Shown: one piece after another, positions 51,147 through 63,987 of the stretch | Layout: each line of letters opens with the position of its first letter | Numbering within the stretch: the first letter of the stretch is position 1 | From: Flaccisagitta enflata | Lineage: Eukaryota; Chaetognatha; Sagittoidea; Aphragmophora | Length of the DNA: 64,000 nucleotides | NCBI GenBank assembly: GCA_965153355.1 | Contig: OZ231127.1 | Coordinates: forward strand, 100,316,001-100,380,000 | Reading direction: 5' to 3' | The notes under the pieces: model-generated | The model's database searches: none | What the model was told of the DNA's origin: nothing | The model's input: only the letters and a program-made list of their open reading frames with translations | Program-made: the position numbers and the translations under genes

Positions 51147-51512
51147 TTAAAAAAAAAAGAACTTACAAAGCTCGTCGGAAGTTTGGCGATGATATGCGGC
51201 TTTTGAAAGGAATGTTCCTTTGTAACCTTGACGACGATTTGTTAGTAAACAATATGACGCGTAACCAAGATGATCCCAAAGATCTATTGTTAACTCGACA
51301 GGCCCCGTTCTTAGTAGGCATATTCTTTTGAGTAAACTTGTTATTTGTAGGATAATGAGTGGTCTAATGCATGTACCATAGAGCTTCATTCGACTGATCA
51401 TACCCTTATAGACGTAAAGGATGCTCAAAAGCTCAAAAACGCCAATAAAGTAACAAGACCAAATACACGGCCAATCCCAGTTGTGGATAGGTGAACAGGG
51501 GTGGAAATGCAT
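51147..51512 (-). CDS. Mirror copy of the uncharacterised 121-codon ORF
   Basis: Same protein as 45291-45656, with the donor GTAAGT at the equivalent place. It is copied as part of the arm and gives no independent support for coding. Confidence 0.25.
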   Translation of the reverse strand: MHFHPCSPIHNWDWPCIWSCYFIGVFELLSILYVYKGMISRMKLYGTCIRPLIILQITSLLKRICLLRTGPVELTIDLWDHLGYASYCLLTNRRQGYKGTFLSKAAYHRQTSDELCKFFFF

Positions 51513-51558
51513 GTTTTCACACTTTTTAACTCGTGCTCACGGACCGATGGACCGATTG

Positions 51559-53857
51559 CACCGTGTTGCCTAGCTGTGATAGGTAGGAAAAAATGACTCA
51601 GCATAGCGACCTATTCTAGGGTGTTTTATACACCTAGACGGATGTTACTATACATAAGACAAAAAATTCTGTTGGGATTTTTTTGAGAAAACGCCGTATA
51701 ATGACGTAAAATACCCTAAAAATGCCATTTTTTTAGTTATATTCGCTCAAAAATTGTGACTCTAGTCAGAAAATGGTCAAATAATGTTCATTTTGTACTG
51801 AAGACACCCTAATGCAAAAACTCAAGTCAAGCAGACATCATTCAGTATCAATTCATACTGTAAAAAGCCATAAAATGCCGTAAAAATGGCATTTTTTACT
51901 ACAGTGTGAACATTGTCAAATGCAAAAAAGTATTAAGCTTTTGCTTTTAGTTGCTTCATTTTCATGACCTGGAATCACTTTTCTCTTAAAGTATTATGTT
52001 TGACGTTTTTTGTATCAAAATTTCATGGGTCTTAGTTGGATACTTTGTCCACAACATTAAATTGATGTAAAAGAGGCATTTCTAGAAAAAACTCATTTTC
52101 AGCTCAAAATCTTCCTGTTTAAACTGGAAAAGTTTTTCTTCGATTTGCTCTCATTTGAAGACCACTTGAGCTATAAATCCCAGATTGGTCTCAAATGGAA
52201 GAAAATTTGACTCTCTTTCATTTAAGACCAATGTAGCATCTGTGGCTTAAGTCATTTTAACATCAGAACAATTCCAAAAGAAACTGGCCAGATGAAAAAA
52301 GTCAGTAATCAAGCTCAATCTGTAAATATTCTGTTTACTTCAAACTGATGTTTTGAACAAACTATACAACTCAGACCCATGAAATTTTAACACAAAAAAC
52401 GTCAAGAATATTACTATAAGAGAAAAATGATTCCAGGTTATAAAGATGAAGCGTCAAAAAGTAAAAGCTTAATACTTTTTTGCATTTGACAATGTTCACC
52501 CTGTATTTTGTGAATTTTATGGGCTTAAAAAGAGCGAGTCTAGTCAAGCAGACATCTTCTCACATCATTTTTCACCATAAAATGCCGTAAAATTAACATT
52601 TTTAAGCATTTTTTGGGTGACACACTCCCATAAAGCATAACATTCACTCAAAAACTGCCAGAAAAATGGTCTTAGGGCTGTAATATGCCGTGAAATGGGA
52701 ATTTTTTGTAGTTTTAGTTTTTTTTTTGCTTAAACAACTGCTCCACTTGTCAGAAGTTATCAAAACAATGATTATTTGATGCTAAGACACATTCATGCAA
52801 AAATTTTAATCAATTTGTTTTCATTCAGTGTCACATCATGCCGTAAAACTGTCGTTAAACCAGCATTTTACGGCATTTTATGGGTTTCAAGCATGACTCA
52901 ATCAAAACACTTTGTTTTGAAACCTTGAAATAAGTATGTCCTACGCCCCAATACCCATTTTTTGGCTGTTATCAAGTGAATGCTGTGCTATATGAGAGAG
53001 TAACACCCATAAAATGCTAAAAAATACCATTTAAATGACATTTTTACGGCATGATGCAACACTGAAGACAACAAATTGATTAAAATTTTTGCATGAATGT
53101 GTCTTAGCATCAAATCATCATTGTTTTGATAAGTACTGACAAGTGGAGCAGTTGTTTGAGCAGTAAAAACAAAAAACTACAAAAAATTCCCATTTTACGG
53201 CTTATTACGGCCTTTTACGGTACAATAAAAAGACCAAATAGTAGTATTGAATTTTGAAAAATTTGCATATAAGTTTGTTTAAAGCCCTAAGACCATTTTT
53301 CTGGCAGTTTTCAAGTGAATGTTGTGCTTTATGGGAGTGTGTCACCAAAAAAATGCTTAAAAATGCCAATTTTTAGGCATTTTATGGCAAAAAATGACAT
53401 GAGAGGATGTCTGCTTGACTTGAACTTTTGCAGGAGTGTGTCTCAGTGCCAACTAAATAATGTTTGACCAATTTGACTAGACTCGCTCTTTTTGAGCCTA
53501 TAAAATTCACAAAATAGTAAAAAATGCCATTTTTACGGCATTTTACGACTTTTTATGGTATGAAATGATACTGAATGATGTCTGCTTGACTTGAGTTGTT
53601 GCATGAGTGTGTCTCAGTACAAAATTAACATTGTTTGATCATTTTCTGACTCGAGTCACTATTTTTGAGCGCATGTAACTAAAAAAAATGGCATTTTTAC
53701 GGCATTTTATGACTTTTTACAGTGTTATCTCGAAAAAATCCCAACAGAATTTTTTGTCACATATATAGTAACATCCGTCTATGTGTATATAACACCCTAG
53801 AATAGGTCGCTATGCTGAGTCATTTTTTACTACCTATCACAGCTAGGCAACACGGTG
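51559..53857. mobile_element. 2.3-kb foldback element, right arm copy with nested TA element
   Basis: Same ends as 42950-45244; the nested element is 51902-52503. One of the flanking CAGT copies reads CAAT here (as the complement ATTG at 51555-51558). Compared with the left copy there are indels (for example a 10-bp difference in the 'ccataaaaagtcgtaaaatgcc' block) and scattered substitutions. Confidence 0.8.
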
Positions 53858-54116
53858 ACTGACAAACGGATCGACAGACGGGCGGACAACGGCTCTTATA
53901 GAGTTGCATGTCTGCTACTAAAAAGAGGACTGGCCAACCAACCGACTGACCGACCGACAGACGGACATAGCGGGGTGTACAGTAGATCTCATCTAGAATT
54001 GATATAACAGGGGTAATTATTGTAAAAAAGGTATTTAGATTATAGACTAATAAAAAAATTGCATAATTACTCACAAAAGCTAATTGCTATAGAAACAAGG
54101 CCGGAGACACGGCACA

Positions 54117-55850
54117 GTGCCTGTTTAGGCCGTCGTTTAGGACGTCGAAGTATATTTCATCACAACCTCATAAACCCTTTAAATCCACCCAAATCCACCT
54201 ACACAGTGCCTGTTTAGGCCAGACAACGACGAAGTATATTTCACCACAAGCTCACAAACCCCTTAAATCCACCCAAATCCACCTACACAGTGCCTGTTTA
54301 GAAACGGATCAACAGACGGACGGACAACAGCTCTTATAGAATTGCATGTCTGCTACTAAAAAGAGGACTGGCCAACCAACCGACTGACCAACCGACAGAA
54401 GGACATAGCGGGGTGTACAGTAGATCTCATCTAGAATTGATATAACAGGGGTAATTACTGTAAAAAAGTTATTTGGATTATAGACTAATAAAAAAATTGC
54501 ATAATTACTCACAAAAGCTAATTGCTATAGAAACAAGGCCGGAGACACGGCACAGTGCCTGTTTAGGCTGCGTTTAGGATGTCGAAGTATATTTCACCAC
54601 AACCTCATAAACCCTTTAAATCCACCCAAATCCACCTACACGGTGCCTGTTTAGGCCAGACAACGACGAAGTATATTTCACCACAAGCTCACAAACCCCT
54701 TAAATCCACCAAAATCCACCTACACAGTGCCTGTTTAGAAACAGATTGACAGACGGACGGACAATGGCTCTTATAGAGTTGCATGTCTGCTACTAATAAG
54801 AGGACTGGCCAACCATCCAACTGACCGACCGACAGACAGACATAGCAGGGTGTACAGTAGATCTCATCTAGAATTGATATAACAGGGGTAATTATTGTAA
54901 AAAAGTTATTTGGATTATAGACTAATAAAAAAATTGCATAATTACTCATAAAAGCTAATTGCTATAGAAACAAGGCCGGAGACACGGCACAGTGCCTGTT
55001 TAGGCCGTCGTTTAGGACGTCGAAGTATATTTCACCACAACCTCATAAACCCTTTAAATCCACCCAAATCCACCTACACAGTGCCTGTTTAGGCCAGACG
55101 ACGAAGTATATTTCACCAAAACCTCACAAACCCTTTAAATCCACCCAAAACCACCTACACAGTGCCTGTTTAGGCCAGACGACGAAGTATATTTCACCAC
55201 AACCTCACAAACCCTTTAAATCCACCCAAAACCACCTACACAGTGCCTGTTTAGGCCAGACAACAAAATATATTTCACCACAACCTCACAAACCCTTTAA
55301 ATCCACCTACACAGTGCCTGTTTAGGCCATATGACAAAGTATATTTCACCACAACCTCACAAACCCTTTAAATCCACCTACACAGTGCCTGTTTATGCCA
55401 TATGATGAAGTATATTTCACCACAACCTCACAAACCCTTTAAATCCACCCAAAACCACCTACACAGTGCCTGTTTAGGCCAGACGACGAAGTATATTTCA
55501 CCACAACCTCACAAACCCTTTAAATCCACCCAAAACCACCTACACAGTGCCTGTTTAGGCCAGACAACAAAATATATTTCACCACAACCTCACAAACCCT
55601 TTAAATCCACCTACACAGTGCCTGTTTAGGCCATATGACAAAGTATATTTCACCACAACCTCACAAACCCTTTAAATCCACCTACACAGTGCCTGTTTAT
55701 GCCATATGACGAAGTATATTTCACCACAACCTCACAAACCCTTTAAATCCACCCAAATCCACCTACACAGTGCCTGTTTAGGCCAGACGACAAAGTATAT
55801 TTCACCACAACCTCACAAACCCTTTAAATCCACCCAAATCCACCTACACA
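54117..55850. repeat. 81/71-bp satellite, right arm copy
   Basis: Same unit order and lengths as 40957-42690, including the 304-bp period. The equal length of both arrays shows that no unequal exchange has happened in one arm since the arms were last identical. Confidence 0.85.
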
Positions 55851-58111
55851 GTCTGACAGACTGAAAATGAGTATTGCGGACCACATATTGCCTTGATGTA
55901 TCTAAATCAAGCGGGCCTGCACTACTTGTATGACGTTAAAATTGGTGTAATTTGCAGTGCATGTAGGATTCACTCTCATCCTCTCATGCTTATTACAGAT
56001 AGGGTGTTGAGGACCATGTCCTTTGCTTGTGCATCTTGAGACATCAGCAAATTGGCGTCATCACTCTTCATGTTTTTTTTTTCTGAACTTGCAAGAACCA
56101 GCTTTTTGCTAGAGAGAGTCTCTTTGGTAAGAGAAGTAAAGAATATGATTAATTCTTTGGTTCTCCGCGCCAGAATTCACCACGTGGAGGCACCTCAATG
56201 ATAGAACAATCTATTTTATGGCTATGTTAATTGACCAGCCTATTGACCATCTGACGTACATAGTGGATTGTAGGTTCTTATGCATGTATGCATATTAAAA
56301 TCTAACTATCATTGAGGTGGAGACTTTATGAATTCCACCTACCTGCCTTGCCTTAAACTTGAAATCACGTTAAGCGTTCATTCAAGATATCTAAATGAGT
56401 CGAATCTAATCTGCCTATAAAAAAAAACCTAAAAACATTTTCTTCCTTTAAATAAAAATGAACCCTGAAATAAGAGATGCCATATGGATAAACAAGTTGA
56501 ATCTTTTATAGACTGACTTCCGTGACTAACAACATCAGAAAAAAGAATTAAAATGAATGAACTAAGATTTTATGTTCCTTACAGACAGATATTTGTCGCT
56601 GTTGTGCATGGATATTGTGTTGTGAAAGTGTTTTTGTCCTTTGTAGTGATTATGATTTTTAGCCATGAAATCAAAACTCAACCGAAATTTAGTTTTCATT
56701 CCAAGTTCATAAAATGAATTTCATTCTCTCTTTAGAAAACATGTTTTATTTAGCCAATTTTATATTTTGATCTATTTGAATGTTTGAATGAAACATCAAT
56801 TACTCTGGTTAAGAGTTCTTTTTGCATATCCATATATGAAATCAGATGAAATCTTTGGGCATACAACCATGGCTATTACAATCATTTCTAATCATTCTCA
56901 CTGTGAGTTGCCAGTACATTGGTAAATACATAAAAAAAGAGAAGAGTACCAGTGGACCTACATCCACCTGCAACATTATATGGAATGATCCGAAACAATT
57001 TGAATAATTCATCCTGTGTAAATTACAAAGATTCCAAAGAATTTTCATGTTGTTATCAGCAGCTTTAATTCTTTATCCAGGATTCAGGACCTCCGCCCAG
57101 GTATACTGGATTCGTAGATCACTGCTTTGTTGCTGTTTAAGTAAGCATTCCTTATCCAAGATTCAGGACCTCCGCCCAGATATACTGGATTTTTGGATAA
57201 TTGCTTTCTCGTGCTTCAAGTAAGCATTCAAATGTCTCAAAAAACTTATTGACCATATGAAACAACCTTTTGTTAGAGTTTTTTTGAAATGCAGTAATAT
57301 GATCCTGAAATGTTAAACAAAATTTCATAAATACATTCATATTTTGAAAATAAAAGAAAATCAAACTATAAAACATGTCCCTTCATTTCATTTCTATTGC
57401 TTTTGTTGGTAATAACAGATACCCGCCCATAACCAGTCAAATTTGTTGGTCCCTAGGCATCTGTTATTACGGGGATTAACCTTTACCATATAAAAATGAA
57501 AATGTGACATACTGTGAGGCCTTATGTATGCAATGATATTGATATTATTCACTTTGTAGACACCAAAACCGCAGAAGTTGCCAATCAAAACAATTTAGCA
57601 AATACTTTTTAAGTCGCAGTAGTCGTTGAAATTCATAATGAAGCTTCAGAATGGACCACAAACAGTAAATTTCTTTGAAAAGTACGGTTGTCAAAATCAA
57701 AACGGAATTTTGCACTACAAAAGCCAATAAATGCAATTTACAATAGGCTTTAAACAGCCACAACAATGAACCAACTTTCTGTCTGTATTTTTGGAAGTGA
57801 TTGAAAAAAAAAAAAAACAAAAATAAAGAAACATGAAGACAAAGCAAGAAAAAACAAGTGACGCGGGGTCACAATGTCTCTTCCAACACAGACACATACA
57901 CAAAAAGCTTCTAAAATTCTTATTATCTCACTTTTTGACTCATGCTCACGGATGGACTGACAGACCAACGGGCCAACGGACGGAAAAAGCCTCTTATAGA
58001 TTTGCGTGTCCGCAACAAAAATCGCAATCAAATAAAAACATACAAACACATATGCACACACACTAACCGACCAATTAATAGACCAATCAACTATAAAACA
58101 TACATATCTAA

Positions 58112-58325
58112 CTAAAACAAGGCCGGATACACGGCTACACTAGTCGCGTGTGGGTGGGCACGAACAGAGCTGGAGGTCAATAGTGCATCTGGGCAGGAGC
58201 CATATGCTTAAAAAGCTAGAAAACACCAAAAAAGTAAAAAGGGGACCGACCAACGGACCAACCAACCAACCAACCAACCGGCCAACCAACAGACCGACAT
58301 AGCGGGGTGTAGAGTCGCGTGGCAT
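58112..58325 (-). repeat. AAGGCC/AGTCGCG family copy, right arm
   Basis: Begins ACAAGGCCGGATACACGGC and ends GTAGAGTCGCGTGGCATGGG; mirror of 38482-38695. Confidence 0.8.
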
Positions 58326-58345
58326 GGGACTAACAGGAGAGGGTA

Positions 58346-59368
58346 TCAACTCAACATAATTGCAACAGTATACCAGTGTTGTCCCAAGCAGATGTCACTT
58401 CTTGATAACTCTTGACGTCCAGCGTGATCCAATTCCACGTCATTGACGCAGAGAATGATCCATTTTTGATTGTTACTACATTTTAACCTGATTTTTTCAA
58501 ATCCGGATCTTACCATTTCTTTAAAAAGATTTACATCTACAACATAGTACCAATCCAGATTAACATCCCCAGTTAATGAGGTCACAAGCCTCATGATTTG
58601 TTGAGTGTCTAACATTTGAGCCTCGGTTTTTTCAATACCTAAGAAATTGTTAAACAAGGTAATGTCAGGATTATAATCAATACTCATACCATAAAAATCA
58701 ACTTTACCTGTTTTGTTGATGCTTTCATATATCTGATATGCACAATATGCAGCAATATAACCACAACTGAGGCCCAGTTGTGTATTACTGTTATGATTTA
58801 TGACTTCAAACTGATTTCTTTCCATAAAATTAATCAAATTACACGATGATAGTGAATTTAATCTATCTATTACACAGGAAAATCTTTTCCTTTTTTTTCC
58901 TGATGTGTTAATATCAGATTCAAAAACATCAGTGGATGATATTGTTTTTTTGGGCAGTGGCTCCAAAGGCTCTATGTCTTTTTGGACACCAGGGTGCACT
59001 TCTTTAGGTCTGTCTTTCAATCCGTAAACTTTATCAAAAACAGTATTGAAACTGTTTTTCTTCTTCAATTCAAACAATTCATTTGATTCAGAGTTCAGTT
59101 TTTTCAAAAAATATATGGGATTATGATCACTGTAAAAGGTAGGGTTTGCTCCAGATTGATGTTCAGCGGGTGGAAACAAGTATAAATGGTCGATAGATGA
59201 GCCAAGCTTAGTTGTCTGGCCAAGCTCACTACGGTGAAAACCTTGAGATAACAAGAATTCAAAGTCAGTTTTGCTATTAAAATCGCCTCCAATAATGACT
59301 TTGCATTTGGAAAAGTTAATCAAATCAAGCGCATTTCCCAAATATTTTTTTTCAATGTTTTGGGACAT
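58346..59368 (-). CDS. EEP nuclease end plus cysteine-protease-like domain, right arm copy
   Basis: Protein identical to that at 37439-38461, including the nuclease motifs and the Cys202/His331 pair. It overlaps the upstream RepHel frame by 49 bp with the same A8 run (37456-37463 mirrored to 59344-59351). Confidence 0.78.
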   Translation of the reverse strand: MSQNIEKKYLGNALDLINFSKCKVIIGGDFNSKTDFEFLLSQGFHRSELGQTTKLGSSIDHLYLFPPAEHQSGANPTFYSDHNPIYFLKKLNSESNELFELKKKNSFNTVFDKVYGLKDRPKEVHPGVQKDIEPLEPLPKKTISSTDVFESDINTSGKKRKRFSCVIDRLNSLSSCNLINFMERNQFEVINHNSNTQLGLSCGYIAAYCAYQIYESINKTGKVDFYGMSIDYNPDITLFNNFLGIEKTEAQMLDTQQIMRLVTSLTGDVNLDWYYVVDVNLFKEMVRSGFEKIRLKCSNNQKWIILCVNDVELDHAGRQELSRSDICLGQHWYTVAIMLS

Positions 59369-62300
59369 GCCGGACTAAAATAAACCCCAATTATTGTGTA
59401 CTCATGTATAGAAAAAATAATCATGTTGGCAAAATATTCATCTTTTAAAATACTTTCACATTTGATTAACTGAGCATTAAATGTGCTTTTTGCAAAAACG
59501 CAAATTCCTCCTGGAACTCGAATATCTCTGTTCATGTCAACCTGACCAATAATTTTCATCCCATCAATCATTGGCTCCTGTAGATTGTTTAAACGAGTGT
59601 CGATAAATATGATAACATCAGAAGCCAATAAACTGTAATCTGTTTTAACATAGTTCAAATGACACATGAGTGAATTTACATTGAAAAATGATACTTTGAA
59701 ATAAGAGTCATCAAAATCATATAGCGGTGTCCATGTAAGAGTAACTTTTCTTGACTTTAATTGATTAAACCCCTCTCGAATTTCATCATCTCTGATAAGT
59801 GTTCCCTCTTTAACTTTTTTCCTCTTCTCTTGTTCAGCATGCCAAGGATCTGTAAAATTGCCTACAATGATCAAATTTTCTAACTTATCAGTTCTTGATA
59901 GGGCCACATATAAATCCTTCCTAGAAATCTTTTTTTTATCATTCAAATGAACAACAGTAGTGAAGCCAATATTATTATTGCCTTGAGATTTACAAATTGT
60001 AAATCCGTAGGCATAATAAAGAGGAAACTGGGTGATTAACCCAGTTAACCTCTTTCTGGAAGTGGGGAACTGCTTAGATACCCTCCAAAGCGGAGTCCAA
60101 CCTTTTTTAATGAATGATATACAGTTACCACAGTTTGATAAAAGTTGCCGCCTTTCTCTGCCTACCAATTCACTGTCAAATTTCACCCAAATAGTAATTG
60201 GGGAATTCTTAGAGTCCATCTCGATATGCATCAACGTACCAATAGCTCCATTAACGAGACCGTCATTTAAACAAATATTTACCGGAATATAATAACGACC
60301 GCCAACTTTGAAAATGACTTCTTGACGCAGACCTACTGTTTGTCGAAAATCATTTGTTTCCTGTATTTTTTTACACACTTCATTTTTTATTTTTATCGAT
60401 TCATCCCCCATTACTGATATTTTTGCTTTTATGAAAAACTCAGGGGATGCTATTGTTTTAATCATCTCTTCATTATGTCTGTTAACATCTTTATTTTCAG
60501 TGAAAAGATCTACTCTATTGCAAGCACTGATGTTTACATCGTCTAATTTTCTTTGTCTCTCTTTAAATAATTTGATACTAGATGGATTCATTGGACCATT
60601 ACCGTCAGCTAAATCTGACAGTGCCAGCTGGAAATGTTGGTCGTTTTGTCTCATAATTTCATCGAGTTCAAAGCAAAAAAAACTTTCAAACAGCGATCCT
60701 CCAACAATTGAGCCATAAGGATCTTTGGTGTTGGGCTCAAAAATGTACCTATCAAAAATAGGGCCTAATTGACAAGGATCCCCATAAAAGATGATATTTA
60801 GACCCCCAAAATCGTCTTGACTATTCTGTTTGATAAGTTTTAGATGTTTATTTATTTTGGAAAGCATATCACTCCCTATATAGGTGAATTCATCACCAGA
60901 GAGATGATTGATAGAGGAAAAGACGTCAGTTAGGTGATTCAATGTCTTGTCTGCAATCAAACCAACCGCACTACTATCATTGCTATTGATTCTCATGCCA
61001 AGAGCACTGTGAAACGTGTGCCCATTGGCATTAAAAGCAGCATTGCCTGTGAAAGCACAGACAATGCTGTAAGGTAAATCCGGATTGTTGCCTCTAAGGT
61101 TTGAATGATAAAAATCAATCCAATCATTAATTGCTTTCAAGACTTTTGACTTCCCTGTGCCAGCCTTACCAACAACAACTAAATGATAGGGTATAGATTT
61201 TGACTCTCGAGACACAACTTCTAGAAATATTTCCATTTGCTTTCTGTTGAGAACACAGATCTTTTCAAAAAGTTCATTTTTATTAGAGTACATCTTTTTT
61301 TTAACTTTAAGATCTGACTCCTTAAAATAATCATACCCTAATTCTTGAGAAATTAGAGGTGGTACAATTTCATCAATTTTTGAATTTTGTCTCTCATTAA
61401 CAAATTCTGCTATTTTTTCGTCCTCATCTATGCTAGGGCTCAAATCACATTCTTTTTCACATTCTTCAATAGTTTCTAAAAGTTTTTCATTTTCCATTTT
61501 ATGATAATAAGCTCGGATTTCATTGATTTTGGTTTCCTTGGCCAAATAGTGCTCAATGTGTGAAGCAAATGATCCCTTTAATTGATCTTCATTTCGCCAT
61601 GGGATATACAACAGCAGTTGTACTCGCGCAAACTCTTCAAATTGCTGATCTTTATTGTAGTAGTAATACGTAATGATCTTTGGTTTCCTATCGCTTAATC
61701 TTCCAGAAACAAAGTCGATCAAGTTCATGTCCTCCAATGTAGCATCTCGTTTAGCATATCGGTCAAACGAATTTACCATAAATATATCGTCACTATCTGG
61801 TGACAATTCAGCAAGTTGTTGGCGACTTTTCAACATTTTGACACGTTCTATTGGAGGATAAGTACTGATTCGAACTTTACTTCTAGATGATTGAGACAAA
61901 GGAAGTTGAAGTAAGTTGTAAGCAACTTCCTGTGAACTTATTTCTGAAGACCCTTGAAATTCTTTACAAATAGTAAATAATTGTTCCCTAACACTAGAGT
62001 CTTTTTTTTTACACTCTTTTGTCACTTTTCTGAGTAATTTTGACATCCCACGACTACTTTTCCCAATGTAAGAAACAACATACTGACAGACGGAAAAGGG
62101 ATCGAGGATGTATTGTACATCAAGGTTTGCCTGCCATACTTTAAGCATTGTTTCATTGTAACTATTTAACCTTATGGCCTTGATGTCTCTTTTTAGAAAT
62201 ACTTGGGGTCGTTTTATTGAATAGGAAACAGCCAGCACATACTCTGCCTCTGTTAATTCCACCGATTTTAGAAACTCATCAAAAGACATATTATAAACAC

Positions 62301-63987
62301 CATCTTGTGAAAAATCTAGTGCATCCAAGAATTCATTGATTTTTTTAGATTGTTGTTTTAACTTATTCTTTAAGTCATCCTTTATTACTTTAAAATTTTC
62401 TTGTGATAGTTCCTTCACATCGTGAATTTTCCCAATATAAGCATCAATATCCAATGGCTCTAGAATTCTTGTTGTGGGGAAAGGTTTCTTTGGGAAATGA
62501 AAACGGCATTCTAGTCGGTTATGTTTCTTGCATGTAAACCCATGCTTATGAAATTGGCACTTTAAAAAATGCGGAATTTCTGCAAAAGAATTCCCAGGTA
62601 TTGCTGTAGAAACATACCTATCAATGTATTCACAAATTACTTTTTTATCAGAGATACCATACTTGGGCGAGTCCACAACCCACAAAATCATGTGGATGTG
62701 CGGACTCCCTCGAGCTTGAAATTCAACTCTTAGAAAATAATCATCTGACTTGTCACTATAACCTATAGTGGGTTTGATTACCAAATTGAAAAAGTTTCTG
62801 AAGCGATGGTCAAAGTGACGAGCTGTAGCAATGGGATTTTCTCTAATCAATTGCACTTTGTCCTTCCAGGACATTGTGCTAACATCATCAAAGGATAAAA
62901 CTTTTGAATACTTTTCATAATAAAGACTTGCAATCAACTCCGACCACCATGTCTCAGAGGATGAGAAAGTCAAGAAAAACGTTGGAACACCCAATTGTCT
63001 CATCATGGCCATCAATTCTTTTTTTACTTTTTCCCAATAAGCGGGAGATGACCGATCTGCAGTAAGCACCTTATAACCCCCGTTATACTGAATCAATGAT
63101 GCTGAAGATGGGCCCAGTAAGTCTTTTGCCGTTACAGCAGAACCGTCAACCCGTTTATTTTTTCTCAAGTTGATAGACACAGAATTTTTCAAACGTGTTG
63201 TTTGCAACACTCTGTACAATGCAAAGTAAAAGTTTGGATGAGTTCTGAACCTAGATGTTTGGTGTTCCATACATAACTTAGCGAAATCAGATATAGTCAT
63301 GGGAATCAGATTTGTAACTGGCAACTTCCCTGCAAACAATGTAGGATACGCTGCTTGCAATGCAAACTTATCTAAAGTTAGGGGTAGAGGGGTCTGCCCC
63401 TCGCCAGGGGCAATGTCATAAGATTTCAGTGCAATAGAGACATTGTCAATATCCATTCTTTCTGATAACAGTAAAGTGTCATCATTCCCCACATTCATAC
63501 AAGTTTTATCAATTTTTTCAGACCAATTATCATTATCATCATACTCATCCTCATTATCATCATCACCTTCTCCCTCAACTACAGGAGTACATACATCTGC
63601 ATCCATTTCACCTACATTACAACTATTTGCACCACTCGTTTCAACTGAACTATTTTCGTTGATATTGGATGTTAACTCTTGAGCTTCTTTCAAGCATTGT
63701 CTTAACAGGTAAAGATTTTTTTCACTCAGAGTAACACCAAGAGTTTCAAATAATTCAGTGTCTTTTAAGTAATTCAAGGCAGCACAGACGCGAGAAATAT
63801 CAATGTTCATATTGAGGTATTCATGATCATAAGCCATTTTTCTTTTAAACCTTAGATTTATGATTTTTGTATCTGCGGGTGTTGCCAGGGGTAATTGAGT
63901 TATTGTTTTGTCAACAGGAATAGGGACATTAACTACGTTACTTAACAAACCTTTCTGTGAGCCCACACCAAGTTTTTGCACTCGCAT
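59320..63987 (-). CDS. Helitron-type RepHel, right arm copy (5' end outside the window)
   Basis: 1,555 residues identical to residues 365-1919 of the left copy. HUH histidines, Y-x-x-x-Y, Walker A and the helicase motifs are all present. The frame is open up to the window edge, so the listed ATG at 63987 is an internal methionine and the gene continues beyond 64000. It is transcribed towards the other copy, that is, the two genes converge on the spacer. Confidence 0.92.
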   Translation of the reverse strand: MRVQKLGVGSQKGLLSNVVNVPIPVDKTITQLPLATPADTKIINLRFKRKMAYDHEYLNMNIDISRVCAALNYLKDTELFETLGVTLSEKNLYLLRQCLKEAQELTSNINENSSVETSGANSCNVGEMDADVCTPVVEGEGDDDNEDEYDDNDNWSEKIDKTCMNVGNDDTLLLSERMDIDNVSIALKSYDIAPGEGQTPLPLTLDKFALQAAYPTLFAGKLPVTNLIPMTISDFAKLCMEHQTSRFRTHPNFYFALYRVLQTTRLKNSVSINLRKNKRVDGSAVTAKDLLGPSSASLIQYNGGYKVLTADRSSPAYWEKVKKELMAMMRQLGVPTFFLTFSSSETWWSELIASLYYEKYSKVLSFDDVSTMSWKDKVQLIRENPIATARHFDHRFRNFFNLVIKPTIGYSDKSDDYFLRVEFQARGSPHIHMILWVVDSPKYGISDKKVICEYIDRYVSTAIPGNSFAEIPHFLKCQFHKHGFTCKKHNRLECRFHFPKKPFPTTRILEPLDIDAYIGKIHDVKELSQENFKVIKDDLKNKLKQQSKKINEFLDALDFSQDGVYNMSFDEFLKSVELTEAEYVLAVSYSIKRPQVFLKRDIKAIRLNSYNETMLKVWQANLDVQYILDPFSVCQYVVSYIGKSSRGMSKLLRKVTKECKKKDSSVREQLFTICKEFQGSSEISSQEVAYNLLQLPLSQSSRSKVRISTYPPIERVKMLKSRQQLAELSPDSDDIFMVNSFDRYAKRDATLEDMNLIDFVSGRLSDRKPKIITYYYYNKDQQFEEFARVQLLLYIPWRNEDQLKGSFASHIEHYLAKETKINEIRAYYHKMENEKLLETIEECEKECDLSPSIDEDEKIAEFVNERQNSKIDEIVPPLISQELGYDYFKESDLKVKKKMYSNKNELFEKICVLNRKQMEIFLEVVSRESKSIPYHLVVVGKAGTGKSKVLKAINDWIDFYHSNLRGNNPDLPYSIVCAFTGNAAFNANGHTFHSALGMRINSNDSSAVGLIADKTLNHLTDVFSSINHLSGDEFTYIGSDMLSKINKHLKLIKQNSQDDFGGLNIIFYGDPCQLGPIFDRYIFEPNTKDPYGSIVGGSLFESFFCFELDEIMRQNDQHFQLALSDLADGNGPMNPSSIKLFKERQRKLDDVNISACNRVDLFTENKDVNRHNEEMIKTIASPEFFIKAKISVMGDESIKIKNEVCKKIQETNDFRQTVGLRQEVIFKVGGRYYIPVNICLNDGLVNGAIGTLMHIEMDSKNSPITIWVKFDSELVGRERRQLLSNCGNCISFIKKGWTPLWRVSKQFPTSRKRLTGLITQFPLYYAYGFTICKSQGNNNIGFTTVVHLNDKKKISRKDLYVALSRTDKLENLIIVGNFTDPWHAEQEKRKKVKEGTLIRDDEIREGFNQLKSRKVTLTWTPLYDFDDSYFKVSFFNVNSLMCHLNYVKTDYSLLASDVIIFIDTRLNNLQEPMIDGMKIIGQVDMNRDIRVPGGICVFAKSTFNAQLIKCESILKDEYFANMIIFSIHEYTIIGVYFSPACPKTLKKNIWEMRLI